Positions 1 to 6,707 of a stretch of DNA of 7,630 bases are shown here, piece by piece. The notes under the pieces were generated by a model. That model made no database searches. It saw nothing but the letters and a program-made list of their open reading frames with translations, and was not told the DNA's origin. The translations under genes and the position numbers were made by a program. Origin of the DNA: an uncultured Clostridium sp. (GTDB taxonomy: Bacteria > Bacillota > Clostridia > Clostridiales > Clostridiaceae); NCBI GenBank assembly GCA_946575275.1, contig CAMNZV010000075.1, positions 1 through 7,630 on the forward strand, written 5' to 3'. Each line of letters begins with the position of its first letter. The first letter of the stretch is position 1.

Positions 1-1121
1 CTTTCAAACAGATTTACTAACAATATACCAATACATATAGACAATAAAATATAGACTTTTACAAAATCTAAACTTAATATATTAGACTTTATGTTTTGTA
101 AAATATAAAATACTGATACAACTATGATACACAGAAATGATATTAATGCAAAAAATCCATTTGTAGTTAGTATTTGAATATAAATGTTGTGTAATCCACC
201 ATTTACAATACCGGGTAAGTAGACTGAAGAACGAATGTTACGAACCTTTTCAACTAAATCATGATTACCAATTCCTATTAAATAATTTTTTTGAAGTAAT
301 TTTACTGCTGACATCCATAGATCATTACGACCAGATGTAAAATAAAACATTTTCTCATGGTCTAGAAATAATGAAGAAAATGTAGCAATAAAGGGTAAAA
401 ATAATAAGACATATCTTAATACAGTATTTTTAATTAGAATTAGTAATAAAGTTATAATTGTTGCTATAAATATAATTAACGCACCTCTTGAAGTTGATAT
501 ATGAAGTGCGAAAAGTTGTATGGGTATATTAATAGCAAAAAATAATTTATATAAATTATTTTTATTTAAAATTAATAAGTAAATTGAAACCAATACTGAT
601 ATTGAGGCAGATATTCCTAATGAATTTTCATTACTAAAAATACCACTTGAATTACCTATTGTGAAATCAAAAAATGTATAAGTACTACCATGAATATATA
701 AACATATAGAGGAAATTGATGTTATTAATGTTATTATATAATAGGCAATGGAAAAATATAATATGTCTTTTTCGATATTATTTATAGTTTTTTCTTCATT
801 TATATAAAAAATAGATAATAGCATAACAAAGTTTACAAACCAACATTTTAAATTATCTAAATAAAAATAAGCTGAGATATTTAATATAAAAGTTACAAAA
901 AGAACTAGAAGTATAAAAGATTCAATAGGCTTAGGTTTTCTTTTCAAAATAAGAAATAGATTTCTTATGGAAATAATACCACCCCACAATATTGCTATTT
1001 TAGGTAATAAGTTAAATAATGGAATGTTTTTAAAACAAGTAATAAAAGAAAAACTTGTAAAAAGATAAAAAATACAAAGATAGCTATTATTAAAAAATTT
1101 TGAATTTAGTAATTTTAACAT
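1..1121 (-). CDS. O-antigen ligase/polymerase family membrane protein (Wzy_C-like), C-terminus beyond window
   Basis: I translated this frame directly; it is open for 373 codons and runs off the left edge, so the C-terminus is missing. The product is a very hydrophobic polytopic protein with about nine or more predicted membrane segments. It has the signatures of the O-antigen ligase/Wzy_C family: a Ser-Arg-Gly-Ala step at residues 211-214, SGRNDLW at 263-269 at the start of the large extracytoplasmic loop, and GGLHNIYIQ followed by NGF at about 308-323. The family joins or polymerises lipid-linked glycans on the outer face of the membrane; in a Gram-positive this would be a capsule, teichuronic or other wall polysaccharide. 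The ATG at 1121-1119 is preceded by GAGGTG (1133-1138), 11 bases away. It has its own promoter and follows trpS in the same direction, beyond a terminator. Polymerase and ligase cannot be told apart from sequence alone. Confidence 0.85.
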   Translation of the reverse strand, partial: MLKLLNSKFFNNSYLCIFYLFTSFSFITCFKNIPLFNLLPKIAILWGGIISIRNLFLILKRKPKPIESFILLVLFVTFILNISAYFYLDNLKCWFVNFVMLLSIFYINEEKTINNIEKDILYFSIAYYIITLITSISSICLYIHGSTYTFFDFTIGNSSGIFSNENSLGISASISVLVSIYLLILNKNNLYKLFFAINIPIQLFALHISTSRGALIIFIATIITLLLILIKNTVLRYVLLFLPFIATFSSLFLDHEKMFYFTSGRNDLWMSAVKLLQKNYLIGIGNHDLVEKVRNIRSSVYLPGIVNGGLHNIYIQILTTNGFFALISFLCIIVVSVFYILQNIKSNILSLDFVKVYILLSICIGILLVNLFE

Positions 1122-1157
1122 ATTTTATGTAACACCTCATTTCAGTAATATAAAAAA

Positions 1158-1186
1158 ATTATACTCTAATAATATTAATAATACAA
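1158..1186 (-). promoter_or_regulatory. Sigma-A-type promoter for the O-antigen ligase-like gene
   Basis: Read on the minus strand, the -35 box is TTGTAT (1186-1181), followed by a 17-base spacer and a perfect -10 box TATAAT (1163-1158). It lies about 37 bases upstream of the ATG and 28 bases beyond the trpS terminator. This suggests that the membrane protein gene is transcribed separately from trpS. Confidence 0.6.
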
Positions 1187-1213
1187 ATATTAAGGCGTCA
1201 AATTAAGTTAATA

Positions 1214-1247
1214 ATTTACGGGTAGTAAAAATATACTACCCATAAAT
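1214..1247 (-). terminator. Terminator hairpin downstream of trpS
   Basis: The two arms 1214-1227 and 1234-1247 pair over 14 positions around a six-base loop, with a GGGTAGTA/TACTACCC core. The pair 1219/1242 is a mismatch when read on the plus strand but a U-G wobble in a minus-strand transcript, which supports minus-strand use. The hairpin begins six bases after the trpS stop codon. The U-tract that follows is interrupted (TTATTAACTTAATTT), so it may terminate only partially. Confidence 0.65.
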
Positions 1248-1253
1248 TACATT

Positions 1254-2267
1254 TTATCTTGGAATCAAACCAATTTTCTTTTGCATTTTTCTCAATGTTC
1301 TATTTGCCACATAGGATGCCTTTTCAGCACCTTCTTTATATATACTTTCTAAATATGTTTTATCTTTTAAAAGCTCTTTTACTTTATTTTGTATAGGAGT
1401 TAGTTCCTTGATTATTGAATTAGCTACATCTTCCTTTAACTCAGCATAACCTTTATCTTTATAATTAGAAACTTCGGTATCAGGAGTCGTATTATTAATT
1501 GCACATAAAATATTTAATAGATTTTTCACTCCAGGTTGCTCGTCTAAATAGTTTACGACTCCTAGGCTATCAGTTACAGCTCTACTAATTTTCTTTTTTA
1601 TTACATCAGGAGGATCCATAATAAGAATATATGAATTTGGATTGTCACTTGATTTAGACATTTTTTTTGTAGGTTCTTGTAAATCCATTATCTTAGCACC
1701 TTCTTTAGGAATATATCCTTCAGGAATCTTAAATGTAGGGCTATAAGCGTTGTTAAATCTAGTAGCTAAATCTCTAGTTAATTCTAAATGTTGTGTTTGA
1801 TCAATTCCTACTGGAACTAAATCAGTATTATATAATAATATATCTGCAGCCATTAATGTTGGGTAATTAAATAAGCTAGTGGCAATGGAATTTCCGTATT
1901 TTTGAGATTTATCTTTATATTGTGTCATTCTACTTAGTTCACCCATATAGGTGTTACAATTTAATAACCATGCACATTCAGAATGAGCTGGAACATGAGA
2001 TTGAATAAATAAAATATTGTTTTCTGGTGAAATACCAGCAGCTATATAAATAGATAGTAATTCTAATGTTCTTTTTCTTAATTCCGCAGGATTTTGATGA
2101 ACTGTTATTGCATGTAAATCAACAACACAGAAATAACAAGTATAATCATTTTGTAGATTCACCCAATTTTTTAATGCACCTAAATAATTACCTAAGGTTA
2201 AATTACCAGAAGGTTGAATACCACTAAAAATAATCTTTTTTTCATTTATATTTTGATTTTCAGTCAA
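1254..2267 (-). CDS. trpS: Tryptophan--tRNA ligase (TrpRS), class I
   Basis: Charges tRNA-Trp with tryptophan using ATP, in the cytoplasm. From the chosen start the protein is 337 residues, close to the usual bacterial TrpRS length of about 330. Class I landmarks are present in order: SGIQPSG then GNYLGA (HIGH-equivalent, about 26-31), the tryptophan/tRNA pocket region VPVGIDQTQHLELTRD (about 152-167), and KMSKS (202-206). Start choice: an in-frame GTG at 2276-2274 lies inside the Shine-Dalgarno GAGGTG itself, so it is unlikely to initiate. The TTG at 2267-2265 sits six bases after that site and leaves a short lead-in to the conserved FSGIQPSG. It has its own consensus promoter and a terminator, so it is probably monocistronic. 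All catalytic motifs appear intact, so I expect it to be functional. Confidence 0.97.
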   Translation of the reverse strand: MTENQNINEKKIIFSGIQPSGNLTLGNYLGALKNWVNLQNDYTCYFCVVDLHAITVHQNPAELRKRTLELLSIYIAAGISPENNILFIQSHVPAHSECAWLLNCNTYMGELSRMTQYKDKSQKYGNSIATSLFNYPTLMAADILLYNTDLVPVGIDQTQHLELTRDLATRFNNAYSPTFKIPEGYIPKEGAKIMDLQEPTKKMSKSSDNPNSYILIMDPPDVIKKKISRAVTDSLGVVNYLDEQPGVKNLLNILCAINNTTPDTEVSNYKDKGYAELKEDVANSIIKELTPIQNKVKELLKDKTYLESIYKEGAEKASYVANRTLRKMQKKIGLIPR

Positions 2268-2315
2268 GAAAAACACCTCTTCCTAGAATAGAATAATTGC
2301 TATGAATATAAGTAT

Positions 2316-2344
2316 ATTATAGAATTTACAAATTATACTGTCAA
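2316..2344 (-). promoter_or_regulatory. Perfect sigma-A consensus promoter for trpS
   Basis: On the minus strand the boxes are TTGACA (2344-2339) and TATAAT (2321-2316), separated by exactly 17 bases: a full match to the vegetative consensus. A start of transcription about seven bases downstream would give a leader of only some 40 bases before the TTG start codon. That is too short for a T-box riboswitch, and no T-box-like sequence is visible. Confidence 0.85.
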
Positions 2345-2411
2345 ATATTAAAAAGTTTTACTTTAAGTATTAAACATGCATTTTATGATACTATAATATG
2401 AGTGTTTAAAG

Positions 2412-2819
2412 TTATTCAGCAGAGGATTGATCTAAATATTTATATTTATTTGGATCTTCTAATTTCAATTCATCACTAATGTTAAAATCTTTCTTTTTAC
2501 CAATAAAATCATTTTTGATTAATGGACCATATATTATGTCTGTCTTTATATCTATAATCCAATAATATAAAATCTCATCTTTTGATTGTTCAGCTAATAT
2601 AAAATCAATATTCCACGCTATTCCAATTACATTTTCGTCTATAACAACTCCTGCACTCTTTCCTTTTGTTATGAAAGTTTCATGTGCATGATATAAGTTA
2701 TAGTCACCAGATAATTTACAACTAAAATCATTTATTCCTGGCGAAATATATCCACTACAGCTACATAAAGAAAATATTAAAAGTAATATATTGAATAATA
2801 ATACATGTTTTTTATACAT
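2412..2819 (-). CDS. Small putative lipoprotein, possibly DUF3997-like
   Basis: A 135-residue protein with a short Lys/His N-terminus, a hydrophobic stretch at about residues 6-18 and a lipobox-like LCSC ending at Cys21, so it is probably lipid-anchored outside the membrane. Cys at -2 is unusual, and Cys19 is an alternative modified residue. The mature part has SGDYNLYHAH, a central IGIAWNIDFILAEQ, then YYWIIDIKTDIIYGPL and a charged tail. This layout resembles, from memory only, small Firmicute lipoproteins with a DUF3997-type domain of unknown function; I could not check it. The ATG is preceded by a strong AAGGAGGA (2825-2832) five bases upstream. It is divergent from the secreted protein at 2948 and upstream of trpS, but trpS has its own promoter. 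No function is assigned. Confidence 0.8.
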   Translation of the reverse strand: MYKKHVLLFNILLLIFSLCSCSGYISPGINDFSCKLSGDYNLYHAHETFITKGKSAGVVIDENVIGIAWNIDFILAEQSKDEILYYWIIDIKTDIIYGPLIKNDFIGKKKDFNISDELKLEDPNKYKYLDQSSAE

Positions 2820-2846
2820 ATTTGTCCTCCTTGATAAACGAAATTA

Positions 2847-2882
2847 GTTATGTTGCATATCATAACATAAAAAAATTATAAT
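2847..2882 (+). promoter_or_regulatory. Putative promoter with an inverted-repeat operator upstream of the secreted protein
   Basis: A perfect TATAAT (2877-2882) lies 18 bases after TTGCAT (2853-2858), a weak -35. The -35 sits exactly in the centre of an inverted repeat, GTTATG (2847-2852) and CATAAC (2861-2866), so a repressor bound there could block the promoter. An alternative -10 is TACAAT at 2909-2914. The divergent lipoprotein gene must be transcribed from the same 128-base interval, and no clear minus-strand promoter was found. Confidence 0.4.
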
Positions 2883-2947
2883 ATATAGAATTATATAGAA
2901 TTATATGTTACAATATACAAGTAAAAACAAATTTAGGGGGGAATTCA

Positions 2948-4216
2948 ATGAAAAAAAAATCACTTTCAATCACTATTATTATTATTATTATAGCTAGCAT
3001 GATTTGTATTAATCTAAACAGTACTAATGTATATGCTACTACAACGGTGAATCAAACGACTGATATGATAAATTCTGAATCGCTTGATAGTATCAAATTA
3101 TATTTTCAAGAAAAGATAACAAAATTAAATTCACAAAAAAAACAGGTAACTAATGTCGAAGAAATAAAAAGTATTAATGAAGAAATAAATGGGTATACTA
3201 ATATTTTAGATAACATAAAAAATAAAAATATAACTGATGGAGATGTTAATAAAGCAAAAATACTTTTAAATAATGATCCAGGAACAGTTGCGGTATCGAA
3301 TGATTATCCAGTATTAGCTTATTCAAGTATTGATTATAGTAGAAGAATATACCAAACCACATACGCAGCAGTAGTTTTAGCTATAAAAATAGGTGGACAA
3401 ATGGGTTATGAGCTTTCAGCAAAACTTCTTAGCCAATCTATGAATGCTTCAGAAGGTAGCACTTATAATATTTGGAATAATGATCCACTTGTAACAAGTA
3501 GGGTTAAAGCTAGTAGTTATTATAAAAGTAGGATTACTGAACTTAAAAATAAGTATAAAAGTAGTGGACAAGCAAATAATTTCAAGTACTCATTTTCTAT
3601 ATCATTTAATGGAGGACAGTCAATTGTAGAAAAAGACATGTATTATTCAATACATGGTACAAGCCCTTCGTCCATTTCGGTAAATAATGGATATTCGGAT
3701 ATGGTTTTAAATGATGTATATGATTTTCCTGAACTTTCTATGCCAAATGGTGTAGGTGATCTTTTTTCAACTTCGATGAATAATTTAGGGAGAAGTGCAG
3801 TTTTACTTGGTATTTGTAAAGTTTATAATGTAAAAATACATACAGTTGAACCTTTTTATGATAGTATACCTAAAACTACAACTACAACAACCAGTAATGC
3901 TTCTTCATATCAATCATACTATGCATTAAACTTTCAAAAATGGTATAATAATACAACACAAACCTCATCACCAATGGCGGAAGATGGAATTTATGGACCG
4001 GAAACAGCAAAATATTATGCAGTTTTAGGAACTCTACTAAACGGAACGTATAATTCCAATCCTTCTTCATATCAATCTTACTATGTATTAAACTTTCAAA
4101 AATGGTATAATAAGACAACGCAAACCTCATCACCAATGGCGGAAGATGGAATTTATGGACCGGAAACAGCAAGATATTATGCAGTTTTAGGAAGATTACT
4201 GAATGGAACATACTAA
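2948..4216 (+). CDS. Secreted protein with two C-terminal peptidoglycan-binding-like repeats
   Basis: A 422-residue exported protein. It begins with a signal peptide: KKK, an Ile-rich core and a likely cleavage after VYA at about residue 30. Residues about 45-105 are charged and helix-rich, possibly coiled coil. Residues about 125-305 form a globular region I do not recognise; it includes KASSYYKS, YYSIHGTSPSS and LNDVYDFPE. A threonine-run linker (about 310-315) leads to two 54- and 50-residue repeats (319-372, 373-422). Each has LNFQKWYN, then EDGIYGPET, the pattern of PG_binding_1 domains (Gln in the first helix, DG-x-x-GP-x-T turn), which attach proteins to the cell wall. No hydrolase catalytic motif was seen, so the activity of the central domain is unknown; wall attachment is inferred from the repeats. 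The start ATG follows AGGGGGG (2935-2941) at six bases. No partner gene is evident. Confidence 0.88.
   Translation: MKKKSLSITIIIIIIASMICINLNSTNVYATTTVNQTTDMINSESLDSIKLYFQEKITKLNSQKKQVTNVEEIKSINEEINGYTNILDNIKNKNITDGDVNKAKILLNNDPGTVAVSNDYPVLAYSSIDYSRRIYQTTYAAVVLAIKIGGQMGYELSAKLLSQSMNASEGSTYNIWNNDPLVTSRVKASSYYKSRITELKNKYKSSGQANNFKYSFSISFNGGQSIVEKDMYYSIHGTSPSSISVNNGYSDMVLNDVYDFPELSMPNGVGDLFSTSMNNLGRSAVLLGICKVYNVKIHTVEPFYDSIPKTTTTTTSNASSYQSYYALNFQKWYNNTTQTSSPMAEDGIYGPETAKYYAVLGTLLNGTYNSNPSSYQSYYVLNFQKWYNKTTQTSSPMAEDGIYGPETARYYAVLGRLLNGTY
3901..4213 (+). repeat. Tandem 162-base in-frame duplication encoding the wall-binding repeats
   Basis: Unit 1 is 3901-4062 and unit 2 is 4063-4213, with a period of 162 bases (54 codons). 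A 52-base block is identical in both (3959-4010 and 4121-4172), and most other differences are single substitutions, several of them synonymous. This points to a recent duplication or ongoing gene conversion. The ends of the units have diverged more than the middle. Confidence 0.9.
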
Positions 4217-4267
4217 ATTAATTAGAGAAAGTAATAAATTAAAATGTAGATAATTATATAAATAGAG

Positions 4268-4290
4268 AATAAATATAGCTGATTTATTTT
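4268..4290 (+). terminator. Weak terminator candidate after the secreted protein gene
   Basis: AATAAAT (4268-4274) and ATTTATT (4282-4288) form a seven-pair stem around a seven-base loop, followed by a short T-rich run. It lies 51 bases after the stop codon. The stem has no G-C pairs, so it would be weak and may be chance in AT-rich DNA. Confidence 0.3.
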
Positions 4291-4302
4291 TATACAATAA
4301 AA

Positions 4303-4649
4303 TGTACCCTTTGTCAAGGACAGTTTAAAAAAAGACTATGCAATAGCTTCAAGAAGATGATTTCTGTATCGAACAGGAGTCATCTTTTTTAAGTTCCACT
4401 GAGATCTGTAGTTATTATGATAATCCATATAATCATCTATTTCAGTAACTAATTCTTCAAATGTTTCGCATTCCTTAATGTCTGCTTCATCTTTTAAATG
4501 ACCGAAAAACGATTCCTGCGGGCGTTATCCCAGCAGTTACCACGTCTTGACATAGATTGTCCTATATTGTTCTGTTTCACCTTATTTTGAAATATAGGGC
4601 TTGTATAATGCACCCATTGATCTGAATGAATAAATACATCCTTATAATA
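4303..4649 (-). mobile_element. IS3-family insertion sequence remnant (3' end only)
   Basis: This is the right-hand end of an IS3-type element. The outer end starts with TGTACCCTTTGTCAAGGACA at 4303, a TG-starting sequence of the kind expected for an IS3 terminal inverted repeat, and the orfB stop lies 33 bases inside it. Only about 350 bases survive; orfA, most of orfB and the other inverted repeat are absent from the window. The inner edge abuts the IS1634-like transposase gene at about 4645-4652. Confidence 0.8.
4336..4649 (-). pseudogene. IS3-family OrfB transposase fragment, 5'-truncated and frameshifted
   Basis: Reading from 4649 the frame gives YYKDVFIHSDQWVHYTSP, then SMSRRGNCWDNA. 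This is the C-terminal half of an rve-type DDE integrase of IS3 OrfB: the HSDQ Asp is the second catalytic residue, and the Glu should follow in WDNAPQESFFGHLK. The run that should be four G's on the plus strand has only three (4520-4522), so the frame shifts right after WDNA and hits a stop within a dozen codons. The correct continuation (ESFFGHLKDEADIKE to HLLEAIA) resumes in the next frame and ends at the TAG, 4338-4336. Upstream, the frame meets a stop at 4652-4650, where IS3 similarity ends. With no N-terminus, no OrfA and a frameshift, it cannot make active transposase. This is the family pattern I recognise; the exact IS name is not claimed. Confidence 0.88.
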
Positions 4650-6477
4650 TCATTTGCATCAGATAGTATTTTTTGTCTAATCCTAAATTGAATATCCCAT
4701 TTAAAGCAGTGCATACCTGACTTTCAGTATAAGTTGAAGTATAAAAAGCATCTTGTGTATTCATAACATTCATATTTCTAAGAGTATTAAGAATATCATC
4801 TGTTGAAAAATGAGTTCCATATTTATCCAACTTATTTTCTAACAATCTATATACAAGTAATGCAGTATAACAAACCATAAAATGTGAAATAATCCTCTTA
4901 CGGTTTCTGTGGTAAACAGGTCTAGCATTGAAATTAGTTTTTAAAATTCTAAAACAATCTTCAATTTTATAACGATTTGAATTTATTTCAAGTATTGATT
5001 TCACATCATCTTCTAAATTAGTAGCAACAGCATAATAACCATCGTACATTTCTTCTTTATCGATTATTGCTTGATCAATTTCATAGTAGTCAGAAGCCTT
5101 AGATCCATCATTACCTTTTGATATTCTTTTTATAAAACGTGTTACATCATGAGGACCTTTTTTAATATCTTCAACGTTATTATTTTTAACAATATTCCTT
5201 GCACGTTCAATTTGAGCATTTCTAATATGTCTTTGATATTCCAGTATCTTTCTTGAAAAAGTTATTATTATTCTCTGTTTTAATATTGCTTTAGATTTTA
5301 CCATTCTTGACTTACCATTTTTATATATTTTTTCTTCTGTAAGACCTACATCAATAGCAGTATCAGCATCAATTACCTTATAAACTTTATCGTTATAAAG
5401 AGGTAGGTTTTCGTTATTGAATTTATTAAATTCTTTCATATGCCTTATAGTAATTGGAGAATCATCAGAAATCCGACGATATCCATAGTCGTTAAAAACG
5501 GCTTCTTTTAAGGGATTTGATAATTTCTTTACGGACTGAGTTACTATAAAGGCTCTGCCTCCCATAGCATTGTATTTTCGTATGTTAAAAGATCCAAGAC
5601 CAGCATCAGCACAATAAATAAATTTTTTATTATTAAACATTTTTGATATTTTCTGTTCTAATGGAACTGCACATTTTTGTTCGTTATCTGAACCAGAATT
5701 AATACACATCGATATAGGAATCCCACTTCCATCCATAAATAACCCCATTTGAACAATGGGATTTGGGCGATGCTCTTTAGAAGGTCCGTACCTGCGAAGC
5801 CCTTTTAAAAATTCTCCAGTAACTTCATCTAGATATTCATCATCCTCATCTTCTGATTCAAAATAATAATTTGTACAATCAAAATAACATACTGAAGTAT
5901 TTCTTTTTATAACATTATTACTATTGATGAAAAGATGTTCAAGATATTCATCATAATTCTCTTCTAGTAAATTCATAAATCTCAATATATGTTGATACTG
6001 AAATGAAGGTTTTTCATAATAAGAATCAAGGTTGCTAAAGGTTCCAAGTTTTGATTTAGGTTCCAAAATCCTATCAAAAGCAAGAAAGCGATTAATTGTA
6101 TTGCAATCAAAAGATATCTTAGATTGTTTTTGTATATTATGAAAAAAATCTGATAAATTTAGTTGCTGATATATATTTTGAAGAATAAAATAACCAACAT
6201 TAAGTAGGGAAGCTTTAGAGTAAATATTATTAGTAAATGTTAGCTTCTCACTAAAATCAACCTTCAAACTCATATCAATTTTACCAGCCTTATATTCTTT
6301 ATTAAATTTTTCAACTTGCTCTTTTGCATATGAAAGAGGATCGGTTGTTATGGCTAATAATTCAGAATGTTTTCCAATTCTCTTAACATTTTTTGTTGTT
6401 GTCTTTTTTCCATTTCTGATACCCATTTGAATAAAGTAAGTAGGATCTTTTGATTTTTTATCATAATTTAACTTCAT
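4642..6477 (-). CDS. IS1634-family (IS4-like) DDE transposase, C-terminus possibly truncated
   Basis: A 611-residue transposase that would cut and paste its own IS. DDE residues fit the IS4-type fold: Asp200 in YFDCTNYYFE, Asp291 in ADAGLGSF, and Glu506 in NRYKIEDCFRILKTNF. After the Glu comes the usual RPVYH...ISHFMVCYTALLVYRLLE helix. The N-terminal part resembles the non-catalytic half of IS1634 enzymes. The ATG is preceded by GGAGAT five bases upstream and a good promoter. The last residues (YYLMQMIL) end at a TAA (4644-4642) just at the junction with the IS3 remnant, and the stop overlaps IS3-derived sequence. The natural C-terminal tail may therefore have been replaced by a few residues from the neighbour. 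All catalytic residues remain, so the protein could be active, but the element seems to lack one end. IS1634 assignment is from recall of the motif set. Confidence 0.9.
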   Translation of the reverse strand: MKLNYDKKSKDPTYFIQMGIRNGKKTTTKNVKRIGKHSELLAITTDPLSYAKEQVEKFNKEYKAGKIDMSLKVDFSEKLTFTNNIYSKASLLNVGYFILQNIYQQLNLSDFFHNIQKQSKISFDCNTINRFLAFDRILEPKSKLGTFSNLDSYYEKPSFQYQHILRFMNLLEENYDEYLEHLFINSNNVIKRNTSVCYFDCTNYYFESEDEDDEYLDEVTGEFLKGLRRYGPSKEHRPNPIVQMGLFMDGSGIPISMCINSGSDNEQKCAVPLEQKISKMFNNKKFIYCADAGLGSFNIRKYNAMGGRAFIVTQSVKKLSNPLKEAVFNDYGYRRISDDSPITIRHMKEFNKFNNENLPLYNDKVYKVIDADTAIDVGLTEEKIYKNGKSRMVKSKAILKQRIIITFSRKILEYQRHIRNAQIERARNIVKNNNVEDIKKGPHDVTRFIKRISKGNDGSKASDYYEIDQAIIDKEEMYDGYYAVATNLEDDVKSILEINSNRYKIEDCFRILKTNFNARPVYHRNRKRIISHFMVCYTALLVYRLLENKLDKYGTHFSTDDILNTLRNMNVMNTQDAFYTSTYTESQVCTALNGIFNLGLDKKYYLMQMIL

Positions 6478-6494
6478 AGTACATCTCCATTACC

Positions 6495-6523
6495 ATTATA
6501 TCATACTATACAACATAATACAA
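6495..6523 (-). promoter_or_regulatory. Transposase promoter
   Basis: On the minus strand the boxes are TTGTAT (6523-6518), a 17-base spacer and TATAAT (6500-6495). The -10 box ends 17 bases before the ATG at 6477, so the leader is very short. Two perfect copies of TTATGTTGTA (minus strand; plus positions 6509-6518 and 6519-6528) overlap the -35 and spacer, as a tandem 10-base repeat. Confidence 0.65.
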
Positions 6524-6548
6524 CATAAATTTTAAAAAATTTGACACT

Positions 6549-6591
6549 AAAAAAATCAGCAAAGCCTTATGATTAAAGGGCTTACTGATTT
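6549..6591 (-). terminator. Rho-independent terminator upstream of the transposase
   Basis: Minus-strand reading gives AAATCAG, one unpaired T, AAGCC, a 12-base loop, GGCTT, two unpaired bases, CTGATTT and then more T's: twelve pairs and a U-run (plus A7 at 6549-6555). It lies on the upstream side of the transposase promoter, so it would stop transcripts entering the IS from outside. Such insulation is known for several IS families and limits transposase made by readthrough. Confidence 0.7.
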
Positions 6592-6677
6592 GTAAAACCA
6601 AAATATATTAAATTAAGTGTCGAAAACCCGGATAAATTTAAAGTATATGACACAAATTAATTAAATTTTTTTTTTCG

Positions 6678-6707
6678 TAGTTGCAACGCAACTAGTTCGG
6701 CGTTTTT
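6678..6707 (+). terminator. Orphan plus-strand terminator-like hairpin
   Basis: TAGTTGC (6678-6684) and GCAACTA (6688-6694) form a seven-pair stem with a three-base loop. Overlapping it, AACGC (6686-6690) pairs with GCGTT (6700-6704) just before a T7 run (6703-6709). The two stems share bases, so only one can form at a time. The T-run supports plus-strand termination, but no plus-strand gene lies upstream in the window. The remaining sequence from about 6632 to 6823 shows no gene; a nine-base AT-rich inverted repeat (6733-6741, 6759-6767) is the only other structure seen. Confidence 0.4.

Larger units (their letters stand above)
4645..6632 (-). mobile_element. IS1634-like element, 3' end apparently lost
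   Basis: This spans the transposase gene, its promoter and an upstream guard terminator. The outer limit near 6632 is a guess placed after CGAAAACCCGG (6621-6631), whose reverse complement could be a terminal repeat. I searched near 4640-4700 for the matching inverted copy and did not find it. I also see no target duplication, so the boundaries are approximate and one end is probably missing. Confidence 0.5.

Noticed and set aside
2349..2412. Possible terminator after the lipoprotein gene (arms near 2360-2376 and 2403-2412)
   Set aside because: The arms can pair in more than one weak AT-only way with a loop of about 26 bases and a poor T-run, so it is not convincing.
3882..4211. Minus-strand open frame of 109 codons with an internal repeat
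   Set aside because: It is antisense to the tandem wall-binding repeats, and its repetition simply mirrors theirs. The plus-strand gene has a signal peptide, ribosome-binding site and recognisable domain.
2948..4216. Secreted protein as a cell-wall hydrolase
   Set aside because: The peptidoglycan-binding repeats invite this, but no amidase, NlpC/P60, lysozyme or peptidase catalytic motif was seen in the rest of the protein.
4303..6632. CRISPR array or composite transposon
   Set aside because: No regularly spaced short repeats exist, and the two IS pieces are from different families and both truncated, with no cargo gene between them.
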